From contig JAGWNV010000074.1 of assembly GCA_028872975.1 (NCBI GenBank), positions 1 through 9,866 of the forward strand: DNA of 9,866 bases, written 5' to 3'. This DNA comes from Acidobacteriota bacterium. Its GTDB lineage: Bacteria > Actinomycetota > Acidimicrobiia > Acidimicrobiales > UBA8190. Made by a program: the position numbers and the translations under genes. How positions within the stretch are numbered: the first letter of the stretch is position 1; each line of letters opens with the position of its first letter. Of the stretch, positions 9,288-9,866 are shown piece by piece. The notes below the pieces were generated by a model. It was given only the letters and a program-made list of their open reading frames with translations. It made no database searches and had not been told where the DNA came from.

Positions 9288-9866
9288 GTGAGCGGCCGGG
9301 CCTCGGCGGTGGACCTGCGCACGGCGGTGGGGTCGGTGGCGCTCCCCAACCCGGTGCTCACCGCCTCGGGCACGGCCGGGCACGGGGCCGAGCTCGCCGG
9401 CTACGTGGAGCTCGGCACCCTGGGGGCGGTGGTGGTGAAGTCGCTCTCGGCCGAGCCCTGGCCCGGCAACCCCGGCCCCCGCGTCACCGACACCCCGGCC
9501 GGGATGCTCAACTCCGTCGGGCTCCAGGGCCCGGGCGTGGAGGCCTGGCGCGAGCAGGAGCTCCCCGAGCTCGTCGTGCGTGGCGCCCGGGTGGTGGCGA
9601 GCATCTGGGGACGGCGCGTCGAGGACTTCGCCCGGGCCGCCTCCATGCTCGCCGGCGCGCCCGGTGTGGTGGCGGTCGAGGTCAACGTGAGCTGTCCCAA
9701 CCTGGAGGACCGCAGCCGCATGTTCGCCCACTCGCCGTCGGCGACGGCGGAGGCGGTGTCGGCGGCGGCCGAGGCCGGGGTGGCGCGGTGGGCGAAGCTG
9801 AGCCCCAACACCGACCGGCTGCTCGAGGTGGCCGGAGCGGCCCTCGAGGCCGGGGCCGAGGGGCTC
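9288..9866 (+). CDS. pyrD: Dihydroorotate dehydrogenase, class 1B-like, 3' truncated
   Basis: It oxidises dihydroorotate to orotate using FMN. The first 193 codons are visible and the frame runs off the window end. LPNPVLTASGT opens the TIM barrel; Lys51 in VVVKSLSAEP, the Asn75 loop (GMLNSVGLQGPG) and Lys170 in AKLSPN are FMN or substrate residues. The catalytic loop is NVSCPN with Cys136. Cysteine as base marks class 1 enzymes; class 2 quinone-linked enzymes have serine. GMLN and GLQ-PG resemble the Bacillus/Lactococcus type 1B, which normally works with the iron-sulfur flavoprotein PyrK. No pyrK lies between carB and this gene. GTG at 9288 is chosen because GGAGG (9281-9285) precedes it, although the spacing is only two bases; GTG at 9309 is the alternative. 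It follows carB by 16 bases and is surely in the same operon. Confidence 0.94.
   Translation, partial: MSGRASAVDLRTAVGSVALPNPVLTASGTAGHGAELAGYVELGTLGAVVVKSLSAEPWPGNPGPRVTDTPAGMLNSVGLQGPGVEAWREQELPELVVRGARVVASIWGRRVEDFARAASMLAGAPGVVAVEVNVSCPNLEDRSRMFAHSPSATAEAVSAAAEAGVARWAKLSPNTDRLLEVAGAALEAGAEGL

Overview
The window is very GC-rich DNA carrying nine genes, all on the + strand and packed head to tail. The order is M24 peptidase – efp – nusB – pyrR – pyrB – pyrC – carA – carB – pyrD. This arrangement, the frequent GTG starts and the strong G/C third-position bias point to a high-GC actinobacterium. The protein details (EF-P without the usual actinobacterial loop, a class 1B-like PyrD) fit a deep-branching group such as Acidimicrobiia better than Streptomyces or Mycobacterium. 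The lineage is an inference from gene order and protein character, not a measured result.

Layout: positions 1-843 hold the 3' part of a Xaa-Pro-type M24 metallopeptidase, cut by the window start. efp (843-1403) and nusB (1417-1833) follow. A 60-base gap (1834-1893) then holds the control region of the pyrimidine operon: a weak -10-like element, a hairpin matching the PyrR-binding-loop consensus, and a strong Shine-Dalgarno. From 1894 to the end run pyrR, pyrB, pyrC, carA, carB and the 5' part of pyrD. Most junctions are TGATG or ATGA overlaps, so the genes are probably translationally coupled.

Function: carA and carB encode the two subunits of carbamoyl-phosphate synthetase. pyrB (aspartate transcarbamoylase), pyrC (dihydroorotase) and pyrD (dihydroorotate dehydrogenase) carry the pathway on to orotate. 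PyrR is the UMP/UTP-sensing RNA-binding regulator, and its likely RNA target lies directly before its own start codon. The three upstream genes serve proteolysis, translation of proline stretches and transcription antitermination; their position next to pyr genes is typical of actinobacteria.

No undescribed system is visible; this is core metabolism. The points worth a second look are the PyrR-binding loop, a perfect 9-bp GNRA-capped hairpin just inside pyrR, a class 1B-like PyrD with no pyrK between it and carB, an EF-P loop reading PGKGG instead of PGKGP, and a 12-bp in-frame duplication in pyrC. No tRNA, rRNA, CRISPR array, insertion sequence or phage gene was seen. No gap between genes exceeds 60 bases.
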